A stretch of DNA of 9,946 bases from Holophagaceae bacterium (GCA_003158505.1 PMJK01000160.1:2914-12859), one strand, 5' to 3'. Positions 1 through 6,847 are shown, numbered from the stretch's first letter. Numbers and translations are program-made. Notes: generated from the sequence alone by a model not told the origin.

Positions 1-172
1 CCTGCAGGTCGAGGGCATGCTCGATCTGCAGCTGGAAATCAGCCACCGCCTCCACGGTCAAGTCTGGCTGTGCCGCAAGCCATGCCTCGGCGCGTTCCAG
101 CAACAGGGGCCCCAGGGCATCGTCCCCGCGGCTCGGATTACCGTAACCGAATAGGACGATGCGCAAAGCCAT
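1..172 (-). CDS. hoxW: Hydrogenase maturation protease HoxW, N-terminal part (runs off window)
   Basis: Only the first 57 residues lie in the window; the gene continues beyond base 1. The start is the ATG at 172-170, reading MALRIVLFGYGNPSRGDDAL, followed by a helix and an ADFQLQIEHALDL segment. This fits the HycI/HoxW endopeptidase family, which removes the C-terminal extension of the hydrogenase large subunit once nickel is in place. The glycine-rich GYGN...GDD opening is the family's first conserved motif. In HybD-type proteases the nickel-sensing residue here is Glu; this protein has Asp18, as I recall for HoxW proteins. The start lies 6 nt after the hoxH stop, with no good Shine-Dalgarno, so translation is probably coupled to hoxH. 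Its substrate is by position HoxH. The other two metal-sensing residues cannot be fully checked because the gene is cut. Confidence 0.88.
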   Translation of the reverse strand, partial: MALRIVLFGYGNPSRGDDALGPLLLERAEAWLAAQPDLTVEAVADFQLQIEHALDLQ

Positions 173-178
173 GCCGTT

Positions 179-1684
179 CTATCCGACCTCGGCGCTGAAT
201 GCGCCGTCCGAGCCCTTGACCAGCCGGTCGACCCGCTGACCTTCGGCGTCCACCAACTCCACCTGGAGCGGCATTCTGCCCAGGGCATGAGTGGCGCAGG
301 ACAGGCATGGATCATAGGCGCGGATGGCCACTTCAATACGGTTGAGCAGGTTCTCGGTCAGCTTGGTCCCGTCCAGGAAGTTGACGGCCACTTCGCGCAC
401 AGCCTCGTTCATGGCCGTGTTGTTGTGGGTGGTGGCAACGATGAGGTTGGCCTTCACGATGGCGTCCTGTTCATCGATCTTGTAGTGATGGATGAGCGTG
501 CCCCGCGGCGCCTCGACGACTCCGACACCTTCGGTGGCGCGCTCGCCCTGGTTCATCAGATCAGTGCCGAGAATGTCCGGGTCCTCAAGCTGCGCCCGGA
601 TCGCTTCGGCGGCATAAAGCATTTCGATCATGCGCGCCCAATGGTAGGCGAGGGTAACCTGCACCGGCTCACCTTTCCCGAGGATCATGAAGTCCTTGCG
701 AGCCTCTTCGGCCAAGGGTGTGCCCATGGCCCGGGCATTGTTGATCCGGGCCAGCGGCCCCACCCGGTACCAGCCTTCTTCGTTGCCTCTGGAGACGATG
801 AACGGGAATTTCATGTACGACCAGGATTTCACCTCTTCGTGCAAGTAGCGCAGGTAGTGGGCTGGATCCACATGGTCGAAGATGTCCTGGCCCCGGTCGT
901 CCCGGGCCCGAAGCCCGCCGTCGTAGAGTTCGAAATCTCCCTCGGGAGTGGTGAGAGACAGGAAATTGGAACGGAAGGAGCCGAAGCGCTCGTACTCGGC
1001 CCGGTTGTCGGTGCAGAGCCGGCGCACCATGTCCACGGCCTCTTTCGACCAGGTCACCATCTGGTCGATATCCTCCTGGAGATAGGCGCGGTCCTCGCGG
1101 CTCAACGCCTTGTTCACGCCGCCTGGAATGGCGAACACGCCATGCACCCGCTTGCCGGAGAGCACGCGGATCACTTCCTGGCCATATTTCCGCAATTTCA
1201 CCCCCTGGAGCGCGAGGGCGGGATATGCCTGGATCACGCCCACGATATTCCGGATCGCGACCTCGGCACCGAAACCGAAGAGCAGATCGGGGCTTGCCAG
1301 GTGGAAGAAGTGGAGGGCGTGGCTCTGCAGCAGCTGGCCGTTGTGCATGAGACGGCGCAGTTTTTCTGCGGTGGGCGTGAGCCTTCGCGCACCCACGAAC
1401 ATGTCGACGGCCTTGGCCGCGGCCAGGTGATGGCTCACAGGGCAGATGCCGCAGAGGCGCTGCACCATGACAGGAGCCTCCCAATAAGGACGCCCCTGGA
1501 TGAACTTCTCGAACCCGCGAAATTCGACGATGTGGAGCCTCGCCTGTCTCACCCGGTTGTTCTCATCCATGAGCAGGGTGACCTTCCCATGGCCTTCCAC
1601 CCGCGTGATGGGTTCGATCACGGTGCGGGTCAGGGTTTCCGGATGGCTGGCGGTTTCGAGTTGAAGACCTGCGATGCGGCTCAT
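179..1684 (-). CDS. hoxH: NAD-reducing [NiFe]-hydrogenase large subunit HoxH
   Basis: A 501-residue catalytic large subunit of the cytoplasmic NAD-reducing (group 3d) hydrogenase; it carries the NiFe(CN)2CO centre. Two CxxC motifs supply the four cysteine ligands: RLCGICPVSHH (Cys78, Cys81) and DPCLSCATHALG (Cys460, Cys463). The family N-terminal motif IEPITRVEGHG is present at about residues 23-32. Maturation proteases cut after the His of the second motif, here His466, which would remove a 35-residue tail; its presence shows that this is a precursor needing HoxW, whose gene follows 6 nt downstream. The start at 1684 has AGGA 6 nt upstream. The hoxY stop lies 24 nt upstream, consistent with one hoxFUYHW transcript. 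The VSHH wording after the first CxxC and the C-terminal tail are HoxH-like rather than group 1-like. No frameshift or missing ligand is seen. Confidence 0.96.
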   Translation of the reverse strand: MSRIAGLQLETASHPETLTRTVIEPITRVEGHGKVTLLMDENNRVRQARLHIVEFRGFEKFIQGRPYWEAPVMVQRLCGICPVSHHLAAAKAVDMFVGARRLTPTAEKLRRLMHNGQLLQSHALHFFHLASPDLLFGFGAEVAIRNIVGVIQAYPALALQGVKLRKYGQEVIRVLSGKRVHGVFAIPGGVNKALSREDRAYLQEDIDQMVTWSKEAVDMVRRLCTDNRAEYERFGSFRSNFLSLTTPEGDFELYDGGLRARDDRGQDIFDHVDPAHYLRYLHEEVKSWSYMKFPFIVSRGNEEGWYRVGPLARINNARAMGTPLAEEARKDFMILGKGEPVQVTLAYHWARMIEMLYAAEAIRAQLEDPDILGTDLMNQGERATEGVGVVEAPRGTLIHHYKIDEQDAIVKANLIVATTHNNTAMNEAVREVAVNFLDGTKLTENLLNRIEVAIRAYDPCLSCATHALGRMPLQVELVDAEGQRVDRLVKGSDGAFSAEVG

Positions 1685-1708
1685 GGCTGTTCCTGGGGTG
1701 CGTGGCAG

Positions 1709-2251
1709 TCAGTCGAAACGGATGAGGGCGGGGGGAAGGCTCGGATCCCTGCCAGCTATCAACGCGGTGAGGAAATACCAGAAGGCGTCGGCAGAAGGGG
1801 GACAACCCGGAAGGAAATAGTCGATCTTCACGATGTGGTGGAGCGGGCGGACCTTGTTGAGGAGCAAGGGGATTTCCGGATCATCAGGCACATGCGCGAA
1901 TTCCACACCGGCGCCGCGGATGTAGGATTCCTCCAGGCACTGTTTCAGGGTGAAGCTGTTGCGCATGGATGGGATGCCGCCCGTGGTGGCGCACTCCCCA
2001 ACCGCCACCAGGACCTTGCACATTTTTCGGAATTCCCTGAGAACATGCACATTATCGGCGTTGCAGACGCCGCCTTCGATCAGTCCCAGATCCACCGGCT
2101 GACGGATGTCCTTGAGGTCGTTGATGGGGCTTCGGTCGAATTCAACCAGCTCCAGCAAATCGAGAAAGCGCTCGTCGAGATCCAGCAAGGACATGTGGCA
2201 GCCGAAGCAGCCGGCCAGCGAGCAGGTGGCCACTTTCAATTTCTCAGCCAT
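1709..2251 (-). CDS. hoxY: NAD-reducing [NiFe]-hydrogenase small subunit HoxY
   Basis: A 180-residue small subunit that passes electrons from the HoxH active site to the diaphorase module through one proximal [4Fe-4S] cluster. Likely ligands are in the N-terminal TCSLAGCFGCHMSLLD segment (Cys15, Cys18; Cys10 is also present), in VAVGECATTGG and in LPGCPPSADAFW. It is short because it lacks the C-terminal part that holds the medial and distal clusters in membrane-bound enzymes, and it has no Tat signal, which places it in the cytoplasm. I chose the ATG at 2251-2249 (MAEKLKVATCS) over an ATG 75 nt further upstream: the extra 25 residues would be Ser/Arg-rich translation of the end of hoxU, unlike the family. 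With this start the gene overlaps hoxU by 8 nt, suggesting coupled translation. It pairs with hoxH immediately downstream. Confidence 0.95.
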   Translation of the reverse strand: MAEKLKVATCSLAGCFGCHMSLLDLDERFLDLLELVEFDRSPINDLKDIRQPVDLGLIEGGVCNADNVHVLREFRKMCKVLVAVGECATTGGIPSMRNSFTLKQCLEESYIRGAGVEFAHVPDDPEIPLLLNKVRPLHHIVKIDYFLPGCPPSADAFWYFLTALIAGRDPSLPPALIRFD

Positions 2252-2969
2252 GGGCCGCCTCCTGGTCCCTGAATTCCTCGAGGGCGACCGAAACGATGGT
2301 CTCCTTGTCGAAGATGCGCTCGCCAATGGGCACCTTGAACCCCACCCGTTTCACCGTGAGGCAACCCGTGGGACACATGGTCACGGCCTGATCCTCGGCG
2401 GCCACGTCCGTGTCCTTCAGCAGGCCCGAGGGTGCATTCACCGCCAGCTTGGACTTGATGCCGCGACCGTGGATGCCGAAGACATTCTTCCCATCCAAGT
2501 ACCGGCTGGCGCGCACACATATTTCGCAGCGGATGCAGCGGTCCCGGTCCATGTTCACATCCGGATGGCTGCTGTCCCGCTCACGGATGGGAAACTGCTG
2601 GGGGAAGTGGTTGTCCTGCAGCCCTAGGTGGTAGGCCATGGCCTGGAGTCGGCAGTTGCCGCTCTCTTCGCAGGATGGGCAGTAGTGGTTGCCCTCCACG
2701 AAAATCATCTGCAGCACCGCCCGTCGCAGGTCCTGCAGCTCGGATGTGTCGCACTCCACCTGCTGACCCTTCATGGCTGGCTGGGTACAGGAAGAGAAGG
2801 GACGGCCACTGATGATGACGGTGCAAAGACGACACGAGCTGTGGGGACCCAGCTGAGGCCGCCAGCACAGGTGGGGAATATAGCGTCCGGCGGACAACAC
2901 CGCCTCCAGGACCGTCTGGCCTTCGCGGAAGGGAATCTCTAACCCGTCGAGAAAGAACGTATTGGACAT
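2244..2969 (-). CDS. hoxU: Diaphorase Fe-S subunit HoxU (NuoG-like)
   Basis: A 241-residue iron-sulfur relay between HoxY and the flavin subunit HoxF, homologous to the N-terminal part of complex I NuoG. Visible cluster motifs in order: a plant-ferredoxin-like [2Fe-2S] site (Cys35, Cys46, Cys49, Cys61); an NHYCPSCEESGNC site with His95, Cys97, Cys100 and Cys106, the histidine-ligated [4Fe-4S] motif in its short HxC form rather than the HxxxC of NuoG; and DRCIRCEICVRASR (Cys145, Cys148, Cys151) completed by Cys199 in MCPTGC. Length and motif order match HoxU of soluble NAD-linked hydrogenases. The ATG at 2969-2967 is preceded by GGAGG about 8 nt away, inside the end of hoxF; the hoxF stop is only 3 nt upstream. 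No signal peptide, so cytoplasmic. The gene appears intact. Confidence 0.95.
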   Translation of the reverse strand: MSNTFFLDGLEIPFREGQTVLEAVLSAGRYIPHLCWRPQLGPHSSCRLCTVIISGRPFSSCTQPAMKGQQVECDTSELQDLRRAVLQMIFVEGNHYCPSCEESGNCRLQAMAYHLGLQDNHFPQQFPIRERDSSHPDVNMDRDRCIRCEICVRASRYLDGKNVFGIHGRGIKSKLAVNAPSGLLKDTDVAAEDQAVTMCPTGCLTVKRVGFKVPIGERIFDKETIVSVALEEFRDQEAAHG

Positions 2970-2972
2970 GGC

Positions 2973-4847
2973 TCAGACCTCCTCGGGGGTAAGGTGGGCG
3001 GCGGCATCGGTACGTCCCGTGAGGCTCCGCGCCTCTGCCAGGGCGTCGTCCAGATCGAAGGCCGGAATGAATTCATTGGTGCGCATGCGTTTGTTCCAGA
3101 TGTCGGGGAACGCACGTACACTGTCGGTCAGGTGCAGATTGGCGGTCTGCCCGAGCCCGCAGTGGGACATGGTTCTCATCACCTTGGCGATGAGTTCGAT
3201 CTCCGCCAGGTCCACCGGGGATCCGCACCCCTGGTCGAACTTCTTGACGTAGTTGGCCAGCAGGGTGGTGCCCACGCGGCAGGGCGCGCAGAGGCCGCAG
3301 CTCTCGTGCTGGAAGAAGGCGGCGAAGTTCTTCACGACCTCGAACATGTCGCGCCCGGGGCCGAAGATCATGAGGGTGCCGATGCTGGCCATGTCCTCGA
3401 AGCAGATCCGGCGATCGAAGGCGGCCCGGTTCACCATCGTGCCGCTGGGGCCGCTCACCTGGACGCCCTGGGCCTCGAGACCGCCACAATCCCGGAGCAC
3501 CTCATGGATGGTGACCCCCCAGGGATACTCGTAGACGCCCGGTCTGCTGCAGTCGCCCGAGACACAGAAGAGCTTGGTTCCACTGGACTGGGGCGTGCCG
3601 TTGTAGGCGAACCAGGCACCGCCCCTGGCGCTGATGAGAGCGGCCGCGGCAAAGGTTTCCACGTTGTTCACCACCGTGGGTTCCTTCAGGTACCCCATGC
3701 GCACCGGCAGGGGCCACCGGCGACGGGGGATGCCCCGTCGCCCCTCGATGCTCTTGATCATGGCGGTCTCCATGCCGCAGATATAGGCACCCGCGCCCCA
3801 GTGGATCTGGATGTCGAATTCCAGCTCCGTGCCCAGGATTCCGCGGCCCAAAAGGCCGGCCTCACGCCGTCGCCGAAGGACGCCTTCCAAATGCTCCCTG
3901 AGATACCAGTACTCCTGCCGGACGTAGAGGATGCCCTGCTTCGAGCCCACCACGTGGCCGCAGATGGTCATGCCATCGAACACCGAGTCGGCGTAGTCCG
4001 TGAGCAGCACCCGATCCTTGAAAGTGCCTGGCTCTCCCTCGTCGGCATTGCAGAGCACATAGCGGTCGCCCAACCCGCCATTGCGCACGGACTCCCACTT
4101 GATGGCGGTCTTGAAGCCAGCTCCGCCGCGTCCCCGCAGCTCGGAGCGGTAGAGCTCCTTGAGTGTCTCCGCGCCGCCGCGACCCAAGTGGTGGCGTTGG
4201 GCATCACTGGGCGCCATATCCTCGGCCCAGGCGGGCAGGATCTCTCCGCCGCGCTCGAGGCTGGCGCGCAGCCCCGCGCCCGCTTCCAAGGGCGTGCGGA
4301 AGACCACATCCGACCTGCGCATTTGGGTTTCCACGGTGAAGAATTCCTTCGGCCAATCTTCCAGAGGAATCCCGGCGTTCACCAAATCCGCCAGGCGCTC
4401 GATGCGCGGGGCGTCCAGGCGGGTCACTGGCAGGTAGTTCACCAGCGCGGCGGGCCCCTGGTCGCACATGCCCGTGCAGGAGGTCATATGCACGCTCACG
4501 CGGCCATCCTTGCGTGTCTCTCCAAGGCGCACCCCCAGACGGTCGCAGAGGAGGGAGGCCAGTTCGCGGTTGCCCAGCATCTGATCGGTGATGTTGTCAC
4601 TGAAATGAATGACGACGTCCCCCTGCGGCACCACGCTGAGGAAGCTGTAGAAGGACACCACTCCCTTCACCCGCACGAGGGGGACCTGCAGTCGCTCCGA
4701 CAGGAGTGACAGCACGTTCGGGGGAACGAAGTGGAAGGCGTGCTGCACATCGATGAGGATTTGCAGCAGATCCCCGGGTCCGCCGCCGTGCATTTCAAGA
4801 ATGGCCTGGAGGGTTTCTTCCTGGGAGGCGGAGTGGCCGTTCAACAT
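2973..4847 (-). CDS. hoxF: Diaphorase flavoprotein HoxF with fused HoxE-like domain
   Basis: A 624-residue NAD(H)- and FMN-binding subunit of the soluble hydrogenase, a fusion of a NuoE-like domain (about 1-170) and a NuoF-like domain (about 180-605), as in the NAD-reducing hydrogenase of Ralstonia/Cupriavidus. The FMN loop is LRGRGGAGFKTAIKW (about 237-251), followed by NADEGEPGTFKDR, the nucleotide-site motif GAGAYICGMETAM (351-363) and the [4Fe-4S] ligands ESCGLCAPC (Cys517, Cys520, Cys523) plus Cys563 in SHCGLG. The NuoE-like domain keeps CTGMC (Cys124, Cys128), but the first pair of [2Fe-2S] ligands is missing (His81 and about Ile86 occupy the sites), so a normal N1a-type cluster is unlikely. 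Met359 replaces the first acidic residue of the usual CGEE/CGDE; the second, Glu360, which I recall favours NADH over NADPH, is kept. The start is the ATG at 4847, set by AGGGAG 7 nt upstream; an ATG at 4907 lacks such support. First gene of the hox operon. Confidence 0.95.
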   Translation of the reverse strand: MLNGHSASQEETLQAILEMHGGGPGDLLQILIDVQHAFHFVPPNVLSLLSERLQVPLVRVKGVVSFYSFLSVVPQGDVVIHFSDNITDQMLGNRELASLLCDRLGVRLGETRKDGRVSVHMTSCTGMCDQGPAALVNYLPVTRLDAPRIERLADLVNAGIPLEDWPKEFFTVETQMRRSDVVFRTPLEAGAGLRASLERGGEILPAWAEDMAPSDAQRHHLGRGGAETLKELYRSELRGRGGAGFKTAIKWESVRNGGLGDRYVLCNADEGEPGTFKDRVLLTDYADSVFDGMTICGHVVGSKQGILYVRQEYWYLREHLEGVLRRRREAGLLGRGILGTELEFDIQIHWGAGAYICGMETAMIKSIEGRRGIPRRRWPLPVRMGYLKEPTVVNNVETFAAAALISARGGAWFAYNGTPQSSGTKLFCVSGDCSRPGVYEYPWGVTIHEVLRDCGGLEAQGVQVSGPSGTMVNRAAFDRRICFEDMASIGTLMIFGPGRDMFEVVKNFAAFFQHESCGLCAPCRVGTTLLANYVKKFDQGCGSPVDLAEIELIAKVMRTMSHCGLGQTANLHLTDSVRAFPDIWNKRMRTNEFIPAFDLDDALAEARSLTGRTDAAAHLTPEEV

Positions 4848-4854
4848 GGGCGAT

Positions 4855-4860
4855 CTCCCT
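4855..4860 (-). promoter_or_regulatory. Ribosome binding site that fixes the hoxF start
   Basis: On the minus strand AGGGAG sits 7 nt before the ATG at 4847-4845. This favours the shorter 624-residue HoxF over a 20-residue extension from an upstream ATG at 4907, whose extra residues (including APIWAHRFGASIGRS) do not resemble the start of HoxF/NuoE proteins. Confidence 0.7.
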
Positions 4861-5174
4861 ATAGATGCGCCGAATCGATGTGCCCAGATGGGAGCCACCC
4901 AAAACAACCAGGGGCAGCTATCATCAGCCTTCTAAAGATCACTCTGGACTCATCAACCTACGCCGCTATCTGCCACGGCTCAACAGCAGCCGAGGCGGAA
5001 TGTGACGAAAGAGCGATAGTCTACCTGCACGTGGTTAAAAGGTCGGCAAAGAAGAAGATTCCGGCTGGTTTGTCAAGGCGCAGTCTATAGCCTGCCCTTT
5101 CGCCTTCATGTCGAACTCCACTAGCAGAGTCTGCTCTGGCCATGGGGTCTCCTTAGGCCCGCCCTGGGTGATTC
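4861..5174 (-). other. Non-coding stretch upstream of hoxF, probable hox leader
   Basis: About 315 nt between the cupin gene and the hoxF ribosome binding site carry no gene I can support. As the leader of the hox operon it should hold the hox promoter unless the operon is read through from upstream. One minus-strand TTGACA occurs (plus 5071-5076), but no convincing -10 box lies at the right distance, and I see no GG-N10-GC sigma-54 site. A perfect 13-bp palindrome lies at 5123-5135. One minus frame (about 5160 to the stop at 5035) reads as a short protein-like stretch containing LLVEFDMKAKGQAIDCALTN, but without a clear start; it may be chance or a gene relic. Base composition is lower in G+C than the flanking hox genes. 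Confidence 0.5.
5123..5135. repeat. Perfect 13-bp palindrome (AGCAGA-G-TCTGCT)
   Basis: Six-base arms AGCAGA and TCTGCT flank a single central G in the non-coding stretch between the cupin gene and hoxF. No T-run follows on either strand, so a terminator is unlikely. A dimeric regulator could bind such a site, but nothing in the sequence proves it, and it lies about 275 nt from the hoxF start. Confidence 0.45.
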
Positions 5175-5582
5175 TTAATGGGCCAGCCCTGGGGATGTAG
5201 GCTGCACGAGAGTGGAGGCAGTGACATAGATGTAGCGAAGTTTGGTTTTGCCAGAATTGAAAACATCATGGGTGCGCCCGGTGGGGCAGTAGAGTGCAGT
5301 ACCTGCCACCAGAGGCAGAATCTCTCTTTCCATTCGAAATTCGCCGGCCCCCTCCAGGACCACCAGCAACTCCTCGTTGGCCCCGGTGCTGTGCTTACCA
5401 ACAGATTTTCCGGGCTCCAATACAACTAGGCCAGACCGCATTGTCACTGTTTCCGGGGGCCCAGTAAGGATAGCGAGGTGACCCTTCCCTTGGGCATCTA
5501 GCTTGATCGCCTTTGGAATTGGATTCGCTGTCGCAAGTGTGACTGCTAGAAGCAGGATTCCGGGCAGCTTGACAGCAAGCAT
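5175..5582 (-). CDS. Small exported single-domain cupin protein
   Basis: A 135-residue protein starting with a Sec-type signal peptide (basic MLAVK, hydrophobic core, probable cut after LATA near residue 19), so it is probably periplasmic or secreted. The rest is one cupin beta-barrel. Motif 1 reads GKSVGKHSTGANEELLVVLEG, i.e. G-x5-H-x-T-x4-E-x6-G, with Thr where the classical motif has its second His. Motif 2, GTALYCPTGRTHDVFN, matches G-x5-P-x-G-x2-H-x3-N. The remaining His/Glu set could still bind a metal. Substrate and reaction cannot be told from sequence; many such cupins are of unknown function. GGAG lies 6 nt before the ATG at 5582. The gene lies between the two hydrogenase operons on the same strand, 107 nt from hyaD and about 330 nt from hoxF, in DNA of lower G+C. 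A link to H2 metabolism is not shown. Confidence 0.82.
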   Translation of the reverse strand: MLAVKLPGILLLAVTLATANPIPKAIKLDAQGKGHLAILTGPPETVTMRSGLVVLEPGKSVGKHSTGANEELLVVLEGAGEFRMEREILPLVAGTALYCPTGRTHDVFNSGKTKLRYIYVTASTLVQPTSPGLAH

Positions 5583-5609
5583 AGTGATCTCCGATGGATG
5601 ACGTCCTCA

Positions 5610-5637
5610 CAAAAAATTAGTCCACATACTCTGTGGT
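5610..5637 (-). terminator. Weak candidate rho-independent terminator after hyaD
   Basis: On the minus strand, downstream of the hyaD stop, CCACA-gagta-TGTGG forms a 5-bp stem with a 5-nt loop (plus 5622-5636), followed after five bases by a run of six T (plus 5611-5616). The flanks CAAAA and TTTTG could extend the pairing with a bulge. The position between hyaD and the cupin gene suits the end of the hya operon, but the stem is short and the gap before the T-run is unfavourable. Confidence 0.35.
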
Positions 5638-5689
5638 TTTGTCGTTCTGATTCCTTCCCCTTGTTACATAACGCTATCTTGGATCTGCA

Positions 5690-6163
5690 TCAGGCTTCGT
5701 AGAGTTCCTGCCGAATCCGTTCGGCCACTATCGGCACGGCGGCCTCGACTTCGGCGCTCAGGCCGAAGTAGATCTCCTGGGGGAACCGGATGGAGATGGC
5801 GTAGAGCACGACTTCCGGCGTCTCGCCCAGCAGGTAGAAGGTATCAAGCAGGTCCCGGAGGCCGATGTCGTGAGCTGTAAGGCTCGGGGGGAAGTCGGTG
5901 CAGAACCGGGGCACCAGCCTTTGAAAGGTTCCAGGGGGTGAACCATCCGCTGTAGCGTCCACAAGGATCATCCGGCGGACCTTTCGCATGGGTTCGAGCA
6001 ACACCATGCTGCCCGTGCCGCCGTCCAGGAGGTCCACGTCAGCGGGAAGGCCCCCCTTCGCATGCAGGTGATCGATGACGGCCACGCCCACTCCTTCGTC
6101 GCCGAGGAGGGTGTTGCCAATGCCGAGGACCAGAGTGCTGGATCCAGAGGGGTCAATGGTCAA
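5690..6163 (-). CDS. hyaD: [NiFe]-hydrogenase maturation protease HyaD/HybD type
   Basis: A 157-residue endopeptidase of the HybD/HyaD (M52) family that trims the large-subunit precursor after nickel insertion; by position the substrate is HyaB. The N-terminal LVLGIGNTLLGDEGVGV motif holds Glu23, and Asp69 (ILVDA) and His98 (LTAHDIG) complete the Glu/Asp/His triad that binds nickel in E. coli HybD. Length matches the family. There is no ATG or GTG in a sensible place: the family N-terminus points to a TTG at 6163-6161 (M-T-I-D-P-S-G-S-S-T-L-V-L-G), preceded 6 nt away by GGGAAG. This start lies inside the end of hyaC and gives an 11-nt overlap, so translation is probably coupled. An in-frame ATG at 6385 would add 74 residues of out-of-frame hyaC sequence and is rejected. 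The gene is intact. Confidence 0.92.
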   Translation of the reverse strand: MTIDPSGSSTLVLGIGNTLLGDEGVGVAVIDHLHAKGGLPADVDLLDGGTGSMVLLEPMRKVRRMILVDATADGSPPGTFQRLVPRFCTDFPPSLTAHDIGLRDLLDTFYLLGETPEVVLYAISIRFPQEIYFGLSAEVEAAVPIVAERIRQELYEA

Positions 6164-6836
6164 GCTGGTCTTCCCGCTCAAACTTCCAACCGCCCACCAT
6201 GGATGAGGTGGTGCCGCGGCCTTCCACATAGTCGTGGTAGAAGACCAGGTACACGTGCACCATGACGAACAGGACGTAGAACCAGAGCATGGCGTGGTGC
6301 CACTGGCGCACCACCGCCTCACTGCCCATGAGCGGGACCACCCAGGCCGCCAGCTTGCCGAGAATCGAATGGCTCGTGGGCCCATAGAGAGCGAAGCCCG
6401 TCAGGGCCTGGAAGAAGAAAATGAAAGTCGTGATGAAGTAGATGAGCCCGGCCAGCCGGTTGTGGCCAATGTGGATGCGCCCCTTTACGCTTACCTGGAG
6501 GATGTCGATCTTCAACACTTCGACGATCTCCTGGAAGGCGGCCTTGGTGGTGGGGATGAAGGTGCTCCACCGGGCGTACTGGTTGCCCGCGAAGCCCCAG
6601 TAGACGCGGACCAGCATGTTGAAGAGGAAGACATACCCCGCTGTGAAGTGGATGAACCGCACGGTACCGAACCAGTACTGAAAGGAAGCCTCCTGGGCAT
6701 AGGACACGGAGAAGGGTTTCCCGATGATGAGACCCGTAACGCCCAGAGTGGCGATGGCCAGGGCATTGATCCAGTGGAAGGCCCGGACCGGAAGCTCCCA
6801 GACGTAGATGCGGCGATAAACATGAGGCGATGGCAT
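6153..6836 (-). CDS. hyaC: Hydrogenase cytochrome b subunit HyaC/HoxZ
   Basis: A 227-residue integral membrane dihaem cytochrome b that anchors the HyaAB dimer and passes electrons to quinone. Four hydrophobic segments are visible: about 18-40 (RAFHWINALAIATLGVTGLI), 60-82 (FIHFTAGYVFLFNMLVRVYW), 127-150 (LAGLIYFITTFIFFFQALTG) and 178-201 (QWHHAMLWFYVLFVMVHVYL). Histidines able to bind haem are His21, His63, His180/181 and His194, as in the Ni-Fe hydrogenase b-type family; His122 and His125 lie in the loop before the third segment. The start is the ATG at 6836 (MPSPHVYRRIYVWELPVRAF), preceded by GAGGGGGG; an ATG 81 nt upstream lies within hyaB and adds non-homologous sequence. It begins 11 nt after the hyaB stop and overlaps hyaD, so it belongs to one hyaABCD transcript. 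Confidence 0.95.
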   Translation of the reverse strand: MPSPHVYRRIYVWELPVRAFHWINALAIATLGVTGLIIGKPFSVSYAQEASFQYWFGTVRFIHFTAGYVFLFNMLVRVYWGFAGNQYARWSTFIPTTKAAFQEIVEVLKIDILQVSVKGRIHIGHNRLAGLIYFITTFIFFFQALTGFALYGPTSHSILGKLAAWVVPLMGSEAVVRQWHHAMLWFYVLFVMVHVYLVFYHDYVEGRGTTSSMVGGWKFEREDQLDH

Positions 6837-6847
6837 GGCGTCCCCCC

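Noticed and set aside
287..2272. Very long plus-strand reading frame opposite hoxH and hoxY (661 codons)
   Set aside because: It is antisense to two well-supported genes, and its composition (rich in His, Gly, Val and Glu) is what reversed high-GC coding sequence gives. It matches no family I recognise.
2994..4709. Plus-strand reading frame of 571 codons opposite hoxF
   Set aside because: Mirror frame of hoxF in GC-rich DNA; no ribosome binding site and no recognisable domain. The plus-strand frames opposite hyaB (6830-8158) and hyaA (8620-9681) are rejected for the same reason.
4976..4992. Stem CGGCT-N7-AGCCG upstream of hoxF as a terminator or riboswitch part
   Set aside because: The stem is only 5 bp, with no T-run and no surrounding conserved structure that I recognise.
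5071..5076. TTGACA box as the hox promoter
   Set aside because: No acceptable -10 sequence occurs 16 to 18 nt downstream on the minus strand, so a lone hexamer is not enough to call a promoter.
4731..5090. Plus-strand frame of 119 codons crossing the start of hoxF into the leader
   Set aside because: One third is antisense to hoxF, there is no ribosome binding site, and the product resembles no known family. The non-coding part was kept only as an unexplained stretch.
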